Source: Cylindrotheca closterium (taxonomy: Eukaryota; Bacillariophyta; Bacillariophyceae; Bacillariales; Bacillariaceae). Taken from it: a stretch of DNA of 64,000 bases. Positions 31,419 through 41,491 of the stretch are shown piece after piece (within the stretch, counting starts at the first letter, position 1; each line of letters begins with the position of its first letter). The notes beneath the pieces were generated by a model that had not been told where the DNA came from, made no database searches, and was given only the letters and a program-made list of their open reading frames with translations. The position numbers and the translations under genes were made by a program. Location of the stretch: contig CAKOGP040000080.1 of assembly GCA_933822405.4 (NCBI GenBank), forward strand, positions 1 to 64,000. The letters are read 5' to 3'.

Positions 31419-33008
31419 TCAACGGTACCTGACTCTTCCTTTCACCTCTTTGATATTTCGGTAGGTGAACTTAGTTCCACACACTTCGTCCACGTTGAAA
31501 CCACAGGATTTATCAAGGTCGTCGTATTCTTCCTGAACATCCTCTGTCTTCAAGTTGTCAGCCACTCCGAGAATCTTCTTATATACCACTAGCTCGACAC
31601 AAATGAATCTACAGAGAGTACCGCGTTCCTCTGTTGATAAAGTCTTGTTGGTCTGTTTCCCAGTTTGTCCTTGGATGGTATTCATGACTGTGTATAGCCC
31701 AGCCGTCTCATTCATCATAGGGTGACCACTCCATAACTTGATCGTCGAGTTCAGATCCCCCAAGACATCTCTGGTACGAATCAAATTGATTGAAACGTCG
31801 CGTGGTGTTGGATCGCTGAAATGGGTGGCATTTGTCACGTTCACAGCATCGGCGAGTCCTTTCCAGAGCAAGAGTTCTTCCAAGTAGGTCTCATAGTTGA
31901 AAAAGTTGTGTGCATAGCATGGTACGTCTCCGCGGAGACACTTTTTGGCGAGCTGAATGCATTCCTCCTTTTTGGGATCCGTACCATTCATGGGCGGGTC
32001 GGCAATCAGAACCTCTTGAATCATTGGACCAATATCACCACTGTAGCATTTGTAATGGAATGGAATAGCATACAGCTGTCCAGGTATGCTGTGTTTGAAG
32101 AATCCCACTGCCTTGACGCGGTATCGTTCATAGTAATACCAGCTGACCATTCGATCCACAGGGTTGCGGACATTTATAATAAAGTTGGAGTAGCTATTCA
32201 CAGTCGTAAAAATATTTCGAAAGTGAATGTGCGTACGCGTTTTGGGTGGAAAGGCGATCCGGCACATTTGATCTTGGAGTACAATTTTTCGTTCCGCTGC
32301 GGTCATGTCCTCCAATTGTTTATTGATTGGCATCATGCTGAGAGTGTGGTTCCGAATCATTTGTGCCTTTGTGCGAAACCTGGAAGCCTTGAGTATGCCT
32401 TGACATGCTTTGGTGGCTTCCCGGAACATGAACATGAGTGAAGAGCCACCTGCTTTTCCAACATGTACAAACATGAAATCTCGAAATGGATATGGGTCGT
32501 CATCGTCTGTAGTAGTGTTATTAAGCTGAAGTGAGACTGCTGGCGTAGTTGAAATGTCTCCACCTGTTGGCTGCGGCACTTCTGTAACGGCTGTTGTTTC
32601 TGCCGCAGTGGTTGCTTCCGGTTCTTCTGTATCGTTAGCAGTTTTAATATTGCCAGTGGTTTCACCTTCAGGTTCCTCTGTGGTTTCTTGTGGTTCGGTT
32701 GGTCCTCCTGACACGTTATTGAAAGCAGCTATATTTTGTTCAGCACCTTCTGCTGTTGTCGTTGTCACTTCGTCCGTTCTACGTTCTGTGTTTACTTCTT
32801 CTTCTTCTTCGTCATCTTCATCTTCTAATGGTGGTACAGTTGCGTTACTCTCCTCCTCTTCCATTTGTAACTCCTCTGCACTGGAGGTTCCTGTCGCCGT
32901 CGTCTGAAATGTGGCGGCGCTGATGGGAGCAGGTGTTAATTTTTTTCGTATATTCAGAAAGGGAACACATACCAGCAAAAAAACGGAAATAGCAACCGGG
33001 CGCTTCAT
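31419..33008 (-). CDS. Type II membrane sulfotransferase
   Basis: 529 aa from the ATG at 33008 (MKRPVAISVF). An ATG at 33098 would add 30 residues of low-complexity sequence before the anchor and is less likely. A short membrane anchor (residues 4-20) is followed by a Glu/Thr-rich stem to about residue 170, then the catalytic domain. FVHVGKAGGSS (180-190) is the 5'-phosphosulfate loop binding PAPS, and RNPVDRMVSWYY (281-292) is the 3'-phosphate motif. Both are typical of Golgi carbohydrate sulfotransferases (Sulfotransfer_2-like). The catalytic domain would lie in the Golgi lumen and sulfate a polysaccharide or glycoprotein. The acceptor is unknown. The stem is unusually long and acidic. It is divergent with the gene at 33737. 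Confidence 0.86.
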   Translation of the reverse strand: MKRPVAISVFLLVCVPFLNIRKKLTPAPISAATFQTTATGTSSAEELQMEEEESNATVPPLEDEDDEEEEEVNTERRTDEVTTTTAEGAEQNIAAFNNVSGGPTEPQETTEEPEGETTGNIKTANDTEEPEATTAAETTAVTEVPQPTGGDISTTPAVSLQLNNTTTDDDDPYPFRDFMFVHVGKAGGSSLMFMFREATKACQGILKASRFRTKAQMIRNHTLSMMPINKQLEDMTAAERKIVLQDQMCRIAFPPKTRTHIHFRNIFTTVNSYSNFIINVRNPVDRMVSWYYYERYRVKAVGFFKHSIPGQLYAIPFHYKCYSGDIGPMIQEVLIADPPMNGTDPKKEECIQLAKKCLRGDVPCYAHNFFNYETYLEELLLWKGLADAVNVTNATHFSDPTPRDVSINLIRTRDVLGDLNSTIKLWSGHPMMNETAGLYTVMNTIQGQTGKQTNKTLSTEERGTLCRFICVELVVYKKILGVADNLKTEDVQEEYDDLDKSCGFNVDEVCGTKFTYRNIKEVKGRVRYR

Positions 33009-33736
33009 TATTGTCGCTGATGCGTATATGTGTGTATATATTATTGTTGAGAGAGAGAGAGAGAGAGATGCTGCGATACACTGATACGCAATGAACAAAA
33101 CACCATAGTAGCGCAGTTTTCAGGTGAGAAAAACTCAATGACCAAATATTGCGAGGTTCTGATTCGCGCGAATGAATCAATCCGGTCGCATCGTCTCAGT
33201 CATTTCACAATCCTGCACCACTTTCGAAGGGGTGGCCAATTTGTAAGCATGTCTACGTCGCTAAAGCACCCTTCAGCGAGGAACAGATGACCCTAGTAAC
33301 AGAGCTCTTATAGTACTATCAGTGAACTTTCTTGGTTCTGCAATTTGCTCAGGTTTGACTTCACACGAACATCACAGTTTTATTTAGCCATGCCCTTTCC
33401 TCGTCCTTTAAGACTCATTCAACGATGAGTTCGATGATCATACTAGATACATGATAGCGCAGCTTCAGCGTATTAGAACGATGAGTTAACGAGCGAGCTT
33501 AAAATACAAGGTACAGACGTAGGCGTTGGACTACATCGACTAGATCATTGCCATCACACCGCAAAAAACAAAACGGTCGCACGGTCGCATATCATATTCA
33601 AATTGTCGAATATACCCGTATAGTTACAATATAATATACTCTCCAATGCACCAACCGCACCTCTAGCTAGCTGCGATATATGCCATACGTTTGACCGTGA
33701 ATCAACACGTTCCGTGGAAGACTCCCAAAACAGACG
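33009..33736. promoter_or_regulatory. Divergent intergenic region, sulfotransferase / repeat protein
   Basis: A (GA)10 tract at 33049-33068 lies 40-60 bp upstream of the sulfotransferase start, next to TATATATTATTG. No other motif was recognised. It must serve both genes. Confidence 0.35.
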
Positions 33737-36454
33737 ATGGAAAGGACGTATTCCCAGATTGCGCAAGCAAGCAATGACCAGCAGCAACAACCACAACAGC
33801 AAACAGATTTACAAGTGAAGCAACCACAACCACAACAGGAACAACAGCAGCAGCAACAACAACAGCAACAACAACAACAAACAACCATGCAGATACAGCT
33901 TCCATCTGCCACGTTTGGACCACAATCCCAGCAACGGCCAGCGTCACCGTTCATGCCGCTGGATTTATCAGGGACGACCGTCTTTGATTGGGTGGCCGCT
34001 GCTACCGGCAACAATAATGCTGCTACGTGTACTATTACAAATAATCAAGACGACGAACACATGGCTATTTCCGATGATGCGAACAATGGCAATGATACTG
34101 TTCATGGTACAGCAACAGTGTCAGCATTTCAGGACATTAAACCATTGTCATTGAGCATGGATCCGACTAGTACTACTGCTACTACTACTGCTACCCGGCC
34201 ATCATCACTCTTTGTGGAAACCAAGAGGATGAGTCCGCTTGCATCGTGGATCACCAATGATGACACTACTACTTTTACAAACACCAATACCTTCAATCCA
34301 CAGGAGTATCAGTTGATGGACCCCAAGCATCAATCACTCTTCTTTTTGCAAACGGCAGCGGAACAAGAGGCTGTCAACAAAGCGATTGAACGGGAGAATG
34401 CGCTGCTGCATCAGCAGTTGATTGACATGGCCCAAGCAAAGACGCCAACTTCCTTGGACACTTCTATGGAAGAGGCTAGGGAGCAGTTGCAGCAACAAAC
34501 GTTACAAGAACAAGAAGAAAGACAAAAAGCTCTGGCCAAGGAAAATGCCAAGATCCAAATCAAGCTAGCCCAAGTCCAATGGAGGGGTCCGGAACCGAAA
34601 CTGGCTCCAGCGGTTGAACAGAAACTATCAGACTTTGAACAAGAACGACTCGAGGCCATGGAAGTCAAGAAGCAAACCGAGGAACAGGTAGCAAAAGAGA
34701 ATGCCCGACTGAAACTCAGATTGGCCCAAGTGCAATGGAAACAACCGACGCATTTGGACGACACCGTCCAACAACGCCGCAAAGAACTGAAAGAAGAACG
34801 CCGCAAAAGTATGGAGGAACGAAAGCACAAGAATCAGATATTGGCCAAGGAAAATGCTCTTTTGAAGAAACGATTGTCTCGAGTGCAAGGGAAATTGTCT
34901 AGTCATCTCGACACCTCGGTCGAGCAACGAAGGCTAGACTTGGTGGAAGAACGTCGCAAGAGTTTGGAACAACTCCGACAAGCCCAAGCTCGTCAAGCAA
35001 GCAGCACCAGTACTACTCCTCGCATGACGACCAAATCTCCCACCAATACGACGTTAGACAATTCTATTGTACAACGACGTCAAGAGTTGGAGAATGAGCG
35101 ACGGCGAAAGGCCGAACGCAAACGACTGGAACTGCGGGCCCACAGCAAGGCCATGAAGGAACGCTTGAACCGCGTCAGGGGAAAGGAACAAAAGTCTCTA
35201 GACAAGGCTACCAAATCCAAACGTACGGAACTCCAAGAAAAGAGAGCCAATGCTAGATTAAAAGAAGAACAAGAGCAAAAGAGACACGGTGCCAAGTTTC
35301 GCAAACGTATGTCCCAATTCTATGAGTCGGAGGAATACCAAGACAACTCACCCGTGGCCACCATTCAGCGCTTTTCGTTTGATCATGACGAACGCCGCAA
35401 AGTGCAAAAGAAGAAACAACAAGAGGCGTTGCAAAAGAAAAAGGAGGAAATGGAACAGCACAAGAAGGAATTCTTGAAACGGACCCGTGGTATCAAGCGT
35501 GGTCGTACCAACAAATCGTTGGATGCCGAAGTCGAAGCTTTGCGCAAAGATTTGGCCCAAAAGAGCATTAGTGACAATCAAGAACGAACGGAAAAGATTC
35601 GCAAGCAGAATATGGAATTCCACAGTCGCGTCAAGAATGTCAAGGGCCGAGGACACTCATCGTTAACAACTGCCTCGAAACTACGATTGGAAGCCACCGC
35701 GGAACGGCGCAAAACATTGACTGCTGACAACAATGTCAAGCCCAAGCAACAATTGTCCGATATTTCTGGAAGAGAGACCAAGTCGCTAAGTGGTGTGGTG
35801 CAATCTCTGCGGTCCGACAAGGAACAGTCTAGAAAACAAGCCATTATGCAAAAGCACAAGGAATTGATGCAACACCAAAAGTCCTACAAGAAACGATTGT
35901 CGGATGTGACATCCAGAGATTGCATGAAGCTGAATGAAACGACCCAAGCCGTTCGGACCCAACGAAATGTCAAACGCAACACGGCCGTTCGGGAACGACA
36001 AAGGGAACTTCAAAAGCACAAGGCTAAATTACAGAAAATGGTGGAGAATGTCAAGTCGCCCATTCAACAAATGATTAGCAGCAATAGTTCTACTACTGCT
36101 TCGTCGCCTCCCTTGAACTTTTCCAAGACGAATCGGTCCGATACAGCAATGGTCACTCCGTCACCTATTTCCTTTGGTACAACAACAGAGATTCAATCGA
36201 CTCAACAACAAGTTCCAGGCACGATCAAACTATTTGATTTCCAAACCATGTCAAATGCTACAACTCCCGAAAGTATCCTTCAAGCAGCCAAGAAGTTGTC
36301 CAGTGAGAAAAATAAATTCTTGGGACAAAAGCGAATTGTCGAGGCCTCTCAACGGAACCAGCAACTGAAGGATCACAACTTAAAATTGCGACAACGGTTG
36401 GCACAATCGGCAGCAGCTTCCATTCAAAAGTTGGAATCCACTATTACTCCTTAA
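33737..36454 (+). CDS. Coiled-coil repeat protein of unknown function
   Basis: Single exon, 905 aa. Residues 15-55 are Q/P-rich, and 60-215 are Thr/Asn/Ala-rich and disordered-looking. From about 220 to 780 the protein consists of at least eight degenerate repeats of roughly 50 residues. Consensus is AKENAxLKxRLAxVQGK, a short linker, then SLDxxVxxRRxELxEERRK. The clearest copies begin AKENAKIQIKLAQVQW, AKENARLKLRLAQVQW and AKENALLKKRLSRVQG. Later copies drift (KAMKERLNRVRGKEQKSLD, EFHSRVKNVKGRGHSSL, YKKRLSDVTSRDCMKL). The C-terminus has one more helix (NQQLKDHNLKLRQRLAQ). The repeat is long, charged and helical, which suggests a structural or filamentous protein. No known family was recognised. 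Confidence 0.78.
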   Translation: MERTYSQIAQASNDQQQQPQQQTDLQVKQPQPQQEQQQQQQQQQQQQQTTMQIQLPSATFGPQSQQRPASPFMPLDLSGTTVFDWVAAATGNNNAATCTITNNQDDEHMAISDDANNGNDTVHGTATVSAFQDIKPLSLSMDPTSTTATTTATRPSSLFVETKRMSPLASWITNDDTTTFTNTNTFNPQEYQLMDPKHQSLFFLQTAAEQEAVNKAIERENALLHQQLIDMAQAKTPTSLDTSMEEAREQLQQQTLQEQEERQKALAKENAKIQIKLAQVQWRGPEPKLAPAVEQKLSDFEQERLEAMEVKKQTEEQVAKENARLKLRLAQVQWKQPTHLDDTVQQRRKELKEERRKSMEERKHKNQILAKENALLKKRLSRVQGKLSSHLDTSVEQRRLDLVEERRKSLEQLRQAQARQASSTSTTPRMTTKSPTNTTLDNSIVQRRQELENERRRKAERKRLELRAHSKAMKERLNRVRGKEQKSLDKATKSKRTELQEKRANARLKEEQEQKRHGAKFRKRMSQFYESEEYQDNSPVATIQRFSFDHDERRKVQKKKQQEALQKKKEEMEQHKKEFLKRTRGIKRGRTNKSLDAEVEALRKDLAQKSISDNQERTEKIRKQNMEFHSRVKNVKGRGHSSLTTASKLRLEATAERRKTLTADNNVKPKQQLSDISGRETKSLSGVVQSLRSDKEQSRKQAIMQKHKELMQHQKSYKKRLSDVTSRDCMKLNETTQAVRTQRNVKRNTAVRERQRELQKHKAKLQKMVENVKSPIQQMISSNSSTTASSPPLNFSKTNRSDTAMVTPSPISFGTTTEIQSTQQQVPGTIKLFDFQTMSNATTPESILQAAKKLSSEKNKFLGQKRIVEASQRNQQLKDHNLKLRQRLAQSAAASIQKLESTITP

Positions 36455-36948
36455 AAAAACAAAACAAAATACAAGATGCATTGGGGGTTGGGAGTTAGAT
36501 ATATAATCAGAGCATCACATAGAGCCAATAACAAATTAGGTTATCATGTTTGGCATAGATAATCATATTCAAGATCAATTATGTATCATAGATATCGCGT
36601 AATAGTGGCACTATGCTCTAGGATGATCCAACGGGCCATTTTTGAGAGCGTAACCAAGAACTGTGGACACTGGTAGCCACATTGTCACGTTGCGCCCATG
36701 TAGGCAGAGATGAAGATGTATATATTTATAGTATCGTAGTATATATGGCCAACCGTCTTTGCGGTTGTTCCAAAAGGGTATGCTGTCGCAGTCAAGATGT
36801 TTTGGTGCAGATATAAGCAGATGCGTCTCATGCCAAGGACGATTCATCTCCGAACCCTGTTTTCGTGGCTCGATGCTGCGTTTCGAAAACAGAGACCATG
36901 CTACTGATGTAGATAGGAATGGATCGAGTTTGTGTATTCCTGTATTCC
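36455..36948. other. Convergent intergenic region
   Basis: 3' flanks of the repeat protein and the seven-helix protein. No gene. AT-rich with several short A/T runs near 36456-36470. Confidence 0.4.
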
Positions 36949-38328
36949 TCATACCGACTCGGCGAAAGATCCCTCCATCATGACTAGTTCCCCTGATGTA
37001 ATTGTATGCCATTCCTCTGGCTCAAGGCCCATGGATGATTCGTATGGTGACCCACTTCGACTCTTCCCACTGCCTCTCCTACTTCTACCTCTCTTCGTTG
37101 GCGATTCCTCATGTCTGTTACCTTGCACAACCAAATCATCCTCGTCATCCGAGAGTCCCAAAAAGAGTTCACAAGATTTTTGAATTTGGTACTGAATGTC
37201 AGAATCATCGTCGCCATCTTCCAGTACACCGTCGTAGTCTTCCAGTACAGGCTCTTCCCGGGACGAGTAGGAGGGCATCTCTTCCGTGTCTTGGTGGCTC
37301 GTTTCCTTGTTTTGCAACATTGGTTTATTGGTACAACAATAACAACAATCGACATATTTACAGCAATCCCAAAAGAACTCATGACAGGCCCTTTGAATAT
37401 CGGGTTTGAACCAACAAATGACCGCCGAGACGGCCCCTTGCAGATGGGCCCAGGCTCCGCCAATTACCACATACCAGGTCGACAAGTAATTGCTTCCCAC
37501 AAACACCAATCCCAAGGCGGGGACCCACATGACAAAATACACCAACAGCAATCGCAAAAAGACCATGAGCGTCTTGCGTTGATTCTGATCCGGCAGCAAA
37601 TTATGGTAGAGCATGTCCACTACTACATAGCAAATGTACAACAATGGCAGCACAAAGACCAATGGAGCATACAATAGGTAAAAGAACATTGTGCTTTCTG
37701 TGTCAAAGGGCATTGGCAGGCAAAATACACCGCTGTAGACATTGTTGCGAATGGGCCACCACGATTCATCTTCGCCCCAATTGGACCAGGTGGCCATGAA
37801 TATGGAATAGACGTACACAGCGCAAGATTGAATGGCGACGTGACGTCTCGTAGGTGGATGGTACCGAATGGCCTTGCGGGAACACCACAACATTCGATGC
37901 AGTTGATAAACCACAATGGCATTGATCCAAGCCGAGGAAGTGATAGCAAAAATGCAATACAAGGACTGAAAAACACACGCGTCCACCGAAAAATAGCGTC
38001 CGAGATGGACATTCAAGCCACAGGATAAAATGCAGCAGAAATTGAAGAAAATGTCCGGCCCCATTAGAAACAGAATATAGGTGTTGAAGGAGTTTCGTCT
38101 CGTCTTTTTGTCACGGAGCATGCTGATAAAGACAAAGAGCATCAAGACTATCGACAGCACCAATATGGTCAGAAAGAGGATCCATTGGGACTCCATGGTT
38201 GCATCCGATGGTGCAGCGACTAACCTGTCGTAGGTTGTACTGTTCTCATCCAATTCCCATTCTCTCACTTCAATCTTTACGCCGCCACGAACCGAGGAGG
38301 AGTCATCCTCAAGTCGGTTGACTGCCAT
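36949..38328 (-). CDS. Seven-helix receptor-like membrane protein
   Basis: 459 aa, ATG at 38328, no intron. A 45-residue N-terminus with an N-glycosylation sequon (ENST) is followed by about seven hydrophobic helices (roughly residues 48-70, 82-105, 117-142, 165-185, 215-240, 262-285 and 293-315). Helix 6/7 text is VFLRLLLVYFVMWVPALGLV and WYVVIGGAWAHLQGAVSAVI, followed by CWFKPDIQRACHEF. After helix 7 comes a cysteine-rich segment (CCKYVDCCYCCTNKP) suitable for palmitoylation, then a 130-residue acidic, Ser-rich tail. The layout resembles a GPCR of the cAMP-receptor/secretin-like type, but no diagnostic motif (such as DRY or NPxxY) was seen. The ligand is unknown. It is divergent with the gene at 38968. 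Confidence 0.75.
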   Translation of the reverse strand: MAVNRLEDDSSSVRGGVKIEVREWELDENSTTYDRLVAAPSDATMESQWILFLTILVLSIVLMLFVFISMLRDKKTRRNSFNTYILFLMGPDIFFNFCCILSCGLNVHLGRYFSVDACVFQSLYCIFAITSSAWINAIVVYQLHRMLWCSRKAIRYHPPTRRHVAIQSCAVYVYSIFMATWSNWGEDESWWPIRNNVYSGVFCLPMPFDTESTMFFYLLYAPLVFVLPLLYICYVVVDMLYHNLLPDQNQRKTLMVFLRLLLVYFVMWVPALGLVFVGSNYLSTWYVVIGGAWAHLQGAVSAVICWFKPDIQRACHEFFWDCCKYVDCCYCCTNKPMLQNKETSHQDTEEMPSYSSREEPVLEDYDGVLEDGDDDSDIQYQIQKSCELFLGLSDDEDDLVVQGNRHEESPTKRGRSRRGSGKSRSGSPYESSMGLEPEEWHTITSGELVMMEGSFAESV

Positions 38329-38967
38329 TGTGCCTATTTCAGGTTGTGTTCAACTGTTATTGATGATTCACAGGTGAGAACGCGCCTTGGCTCTTGCTCT
38401 GCCTGGATATGGGAAGCCTTAGTTAGATGCGAGAGAAGAGATGAATAAGGTGCAAAATGTTACCCTTTCTAGTATACGAATCCAACGAGCAGAAGTTCGC
38501 TTTTGTTGAAGTATCCAGTACCGCATGCTGAACTTATGATCGTGTTTTGGAAATCGAACTTATTTTATCGCAATAAGTTGACAGGAAAACAATAAGATCC
38601 TCGCACGATCGACATTTAGGCATTTCATCAAAAAGTTGAGCGGAACCGGTCAATTTCTTGTGATCATAAGTGATGTGTAGATAGGGTCTCATTCTTTAAA
38701 AACACACTTAGTTAGAGAACAGCGAAAAGAACAAAGGAAGGACTCTCCTTCCGCCAGCACTAAAACAAGCCACCAGCCAGCCCTGTATAGTAGTCGCCTT
38801 GGTCCTTTATCGGGAACATGGTCGACTTGATCGACTTCTTCGGCATCACAGGAACGGCCGGGAAATAGAAATTTAGCATACAATTCTTGGGAGTAAATAT
38901 TGATTTTCCACGTATTGTATATATCGTAGACAATCCCATTGATTCTGCTTCTATTTAAAGATCAAAC
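38329..38967. promoter_or_regulatory. Divergent intergenic region, receptor / GST-domain protein
   Basis: Holds both promoters. A TATA-like TATATATCG lies near 38918. No known factor sites were recognised. Confidence 0.3.
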
Positions 38968-41328
38968 ATGAACTCCAGCTCTCAACAACCACCTTCCAAG
39001 AACGGGGATGAAAACAACCAAAAGACTGACGAATCCAAAGTAGTATCCGAAACTGAGGATTGTTTGCCATTTTCAGGAATGGCGGATGACGATGATGAAG
39101 TATCTCATGATGGTGACGACCAAGACAGATCAATTCCAGCATCCGTTGAAACGAATCAGTTTGAAAGAAAAATCTCTGCATTAGCTGCGGATGGAAACGA
39201 CAGCCTAAATAACGAGGATAATCCACAACAAGAACCTTTGGCTGCTGACACCAACCATTCTACTGAAAACGGGACTGCAACTACTACGGATGAGGCAAAA
39301 AGTACTGATGATATGCCAACAATTCCGGACGACCACCAAACTGGTTCGTTTCGATTTTATTCAGATGAAGGAATAGAAGCACCTGATGCCGGTGCTCAGC
39401 TTCGAATCGCAGATCATGGTGAAGAAGAAAAGGTATCCGAAGATAATCGGGGCATCCTCTTGCCGCGTCATCTAGCGCTTCGTTCGCAATATATTGCCAG
39501 CAACTCCCAAGCCGACACTCGTAGTACCGAGACAGGTAGTATTACTGCGTCCGTGGTCAATGAGCCGCATCCAGGATTGAACAAAAACAATCGAGTCTCC
39601 TCTCGATTGATACTGGCACAAGAAACCGACATGATTCCCGTCAATCACAGTCGGGGATCCGAAGTGTCCTTCAAGGTCAAAGCTTTTGAGAGCATGAAAC
39701 AACACTTGAAGAGTCTAGTACAGGCAGCGGAAATTCATGTACAGTCCACTCTAGAATTGCAACAAGCTCACCGAACGGTATGTATATAGTTGTTCCTGTG
39801 GAAACCACCAGCAGATTTAACATTTGGTCCTAACTTATTGCTATCCTGTTTACCACCTATATAGTTCTTTTCGTGTCTCGCCGACATGGCGGATGATACT
39901 CCCCTCAAGGGCGTGGTGGGAACTGCGGCCAATCATGGACAGGAAACTACGGTCTTGAATCCCCAACAAGTCGCCGTGGAAGAAGATTTCACTACTGTCC
40001 AAAATGAAAAGTACATACGAGAGATTTTGAGGCATGCCGAGGATTGGTTGGAAGCTTGCATGGTACAAGTCGATCAGAAACAAAAGGAATATCAAGAACT
40101 AGAACGAAGGTATTTTCATTGCAATACCAAGACGGCTCGATTGCGCAAACGAGCCAGGAATGCCGACTCTTGGAATTTAGAATTTGTCTCACAACAGATT
40201 CATCCGCATCTCGAAAAGTCAGAAGCGGAATTGGCGACGCTTATCCAAGAACACAAGGACAAGGCTAATGAAGTTTGCTTTCTACTGGATGAATTCACTG
40301 CTCATGGATGGAAGGATCTCTATCCATTGGTCGAGAGTAGCATGGAATGGGAAGTGGATCGATTCCAGCACGACGAGGACACCAACGGACAAGTGCTCCC
40401 CGTAGCTTTGGAGACTATGCAAGCAACTTTCCGAATGTTGCAACAGGAAGAAATGAATAAACCGCGGTCGGTCCATGGAATAGCCCATCTGCCACAACTT
40501 CGTGAAACCGAGCAAGAACAAGATGGCGGAGTGGAAGAAACCAAATCTGAAACACGAGAAGCACCACAATTACAAATTGATCCATCCAAACCAACATTGT
40601 TTTTGGACGACGCCGATCCCTTCACGGCGCGAGTCTGGATTACCCTATTGGAAAAGGAAGCGGATCCCTTGCATCCCACTGGATTTCACGTCATTCCCGT
40701 CTGCAACATCAACGCGGGTGATCCCGGATTGCAATTGCTCAATTCGATTAACCAAAAGACGTCTCCCGTGTTGGTGCACAATGGAAACATTTTTGCGGAT
40801 AGCATTCGAGTTTCGGAATATATTGACAAGGCCATTCGGCATCCACTGTATCATTCCATTCCATCACTTTTGCCATCCAGACCCATTGATACCTTCAACA
40901 TGAAGACATTTCTGAAGCGTCATGCCAGGATATCAGATGTCTTTTACAATTTGATGGATAGTGACGATGATGATGCCCGCCCCCAATTGGCCCAAGAACT
41001 CTTTGACTTACTTGGTATGATTGACAGGGACTTGCAAAAGTTCCCAGGACCTTATCTCTGCGGATCTCAATTCACTTTGGCGGACGTGAGTATCTTCCCC
41101 TTTGTGGAACATATTAATATCATTCTTGCCAGTTTTGGAGGAACCTCTATTCCCGAATCCTTGTCCTTTCTATTGGAATGGTATGAGGTGGTATCGCGGC
41201 GCCCGTCCGTTCAAATGGTCACGGCGGATCCTTTGAACACGGTAGGAACCAACGATCAAGGCAAAACGCGAGTGGAATACTTGATTGAATACCACCAACA
41301 GAGGTGCGACTATGTGGCAGATGCATAG
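38968..41328 (+). CDS. Long disordered and coiled-coil protein with C-terminal GST-like domain
   Basis: Two exons, join(38968..39777,39865..41328), 757 aa. The 87-nt intron (GTATGT...TATATAG) is in phase 0 and joins QQAHRT to FFSCLAD, so the downstream ORF (ATG at 39886) is read as part of the same protein. Residues 1-220 are acidic and low-complexity. A helical segment (230-270) and a longer coiled coil (about 315-430, EDWLEACMVQVDQKQKEYQE) follow. The C-terminal GST-like unit has a thioredoxin-fold half at about 510-590 (PTLFLDDADPFTARVWITLL; ..SPVLVHNG.IFADS) and a helical half at about 600-730 with GPYLCGSQFTLADVSIFPF, the usual N-capping box. The catalytic Ser/Cys is not obvious (DADPFTARV replaces a CPF-type motif), so glutathione chemistry is uncertain. 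It might also be a two-gene locus if the intron is wrong. Confidence 0.8.
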
Positions 41329-41491
41329 GTACAATTTATTACTAATGATGCTTTGTATGATAGTACTAGTGATGCTTTGTATGATAGAAAGAGATAGAAC
41401 ACAAGTAGGTCCAGTTGCGGTGTCATTTCGTGCTCCAGCTGGACAGGCCACCCGCCCAACCGCAATTGAAACACTGGAAAATAATCGGTAT

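Noticed and set aside
33049..33068. (GA)n tract as a specific regulatory element
   Set aside because: Such microsatellites are common in 5' flanks. Nothing shows it is functional.
39886..41328. GST-like ORF as a separate 480-residue gene
   Set aside because: The open frame continues 5' to a splice acceptor in phase with a good donor at the end of the preceding ORF. A fusion is the simpler reading, though transcripts are needed.
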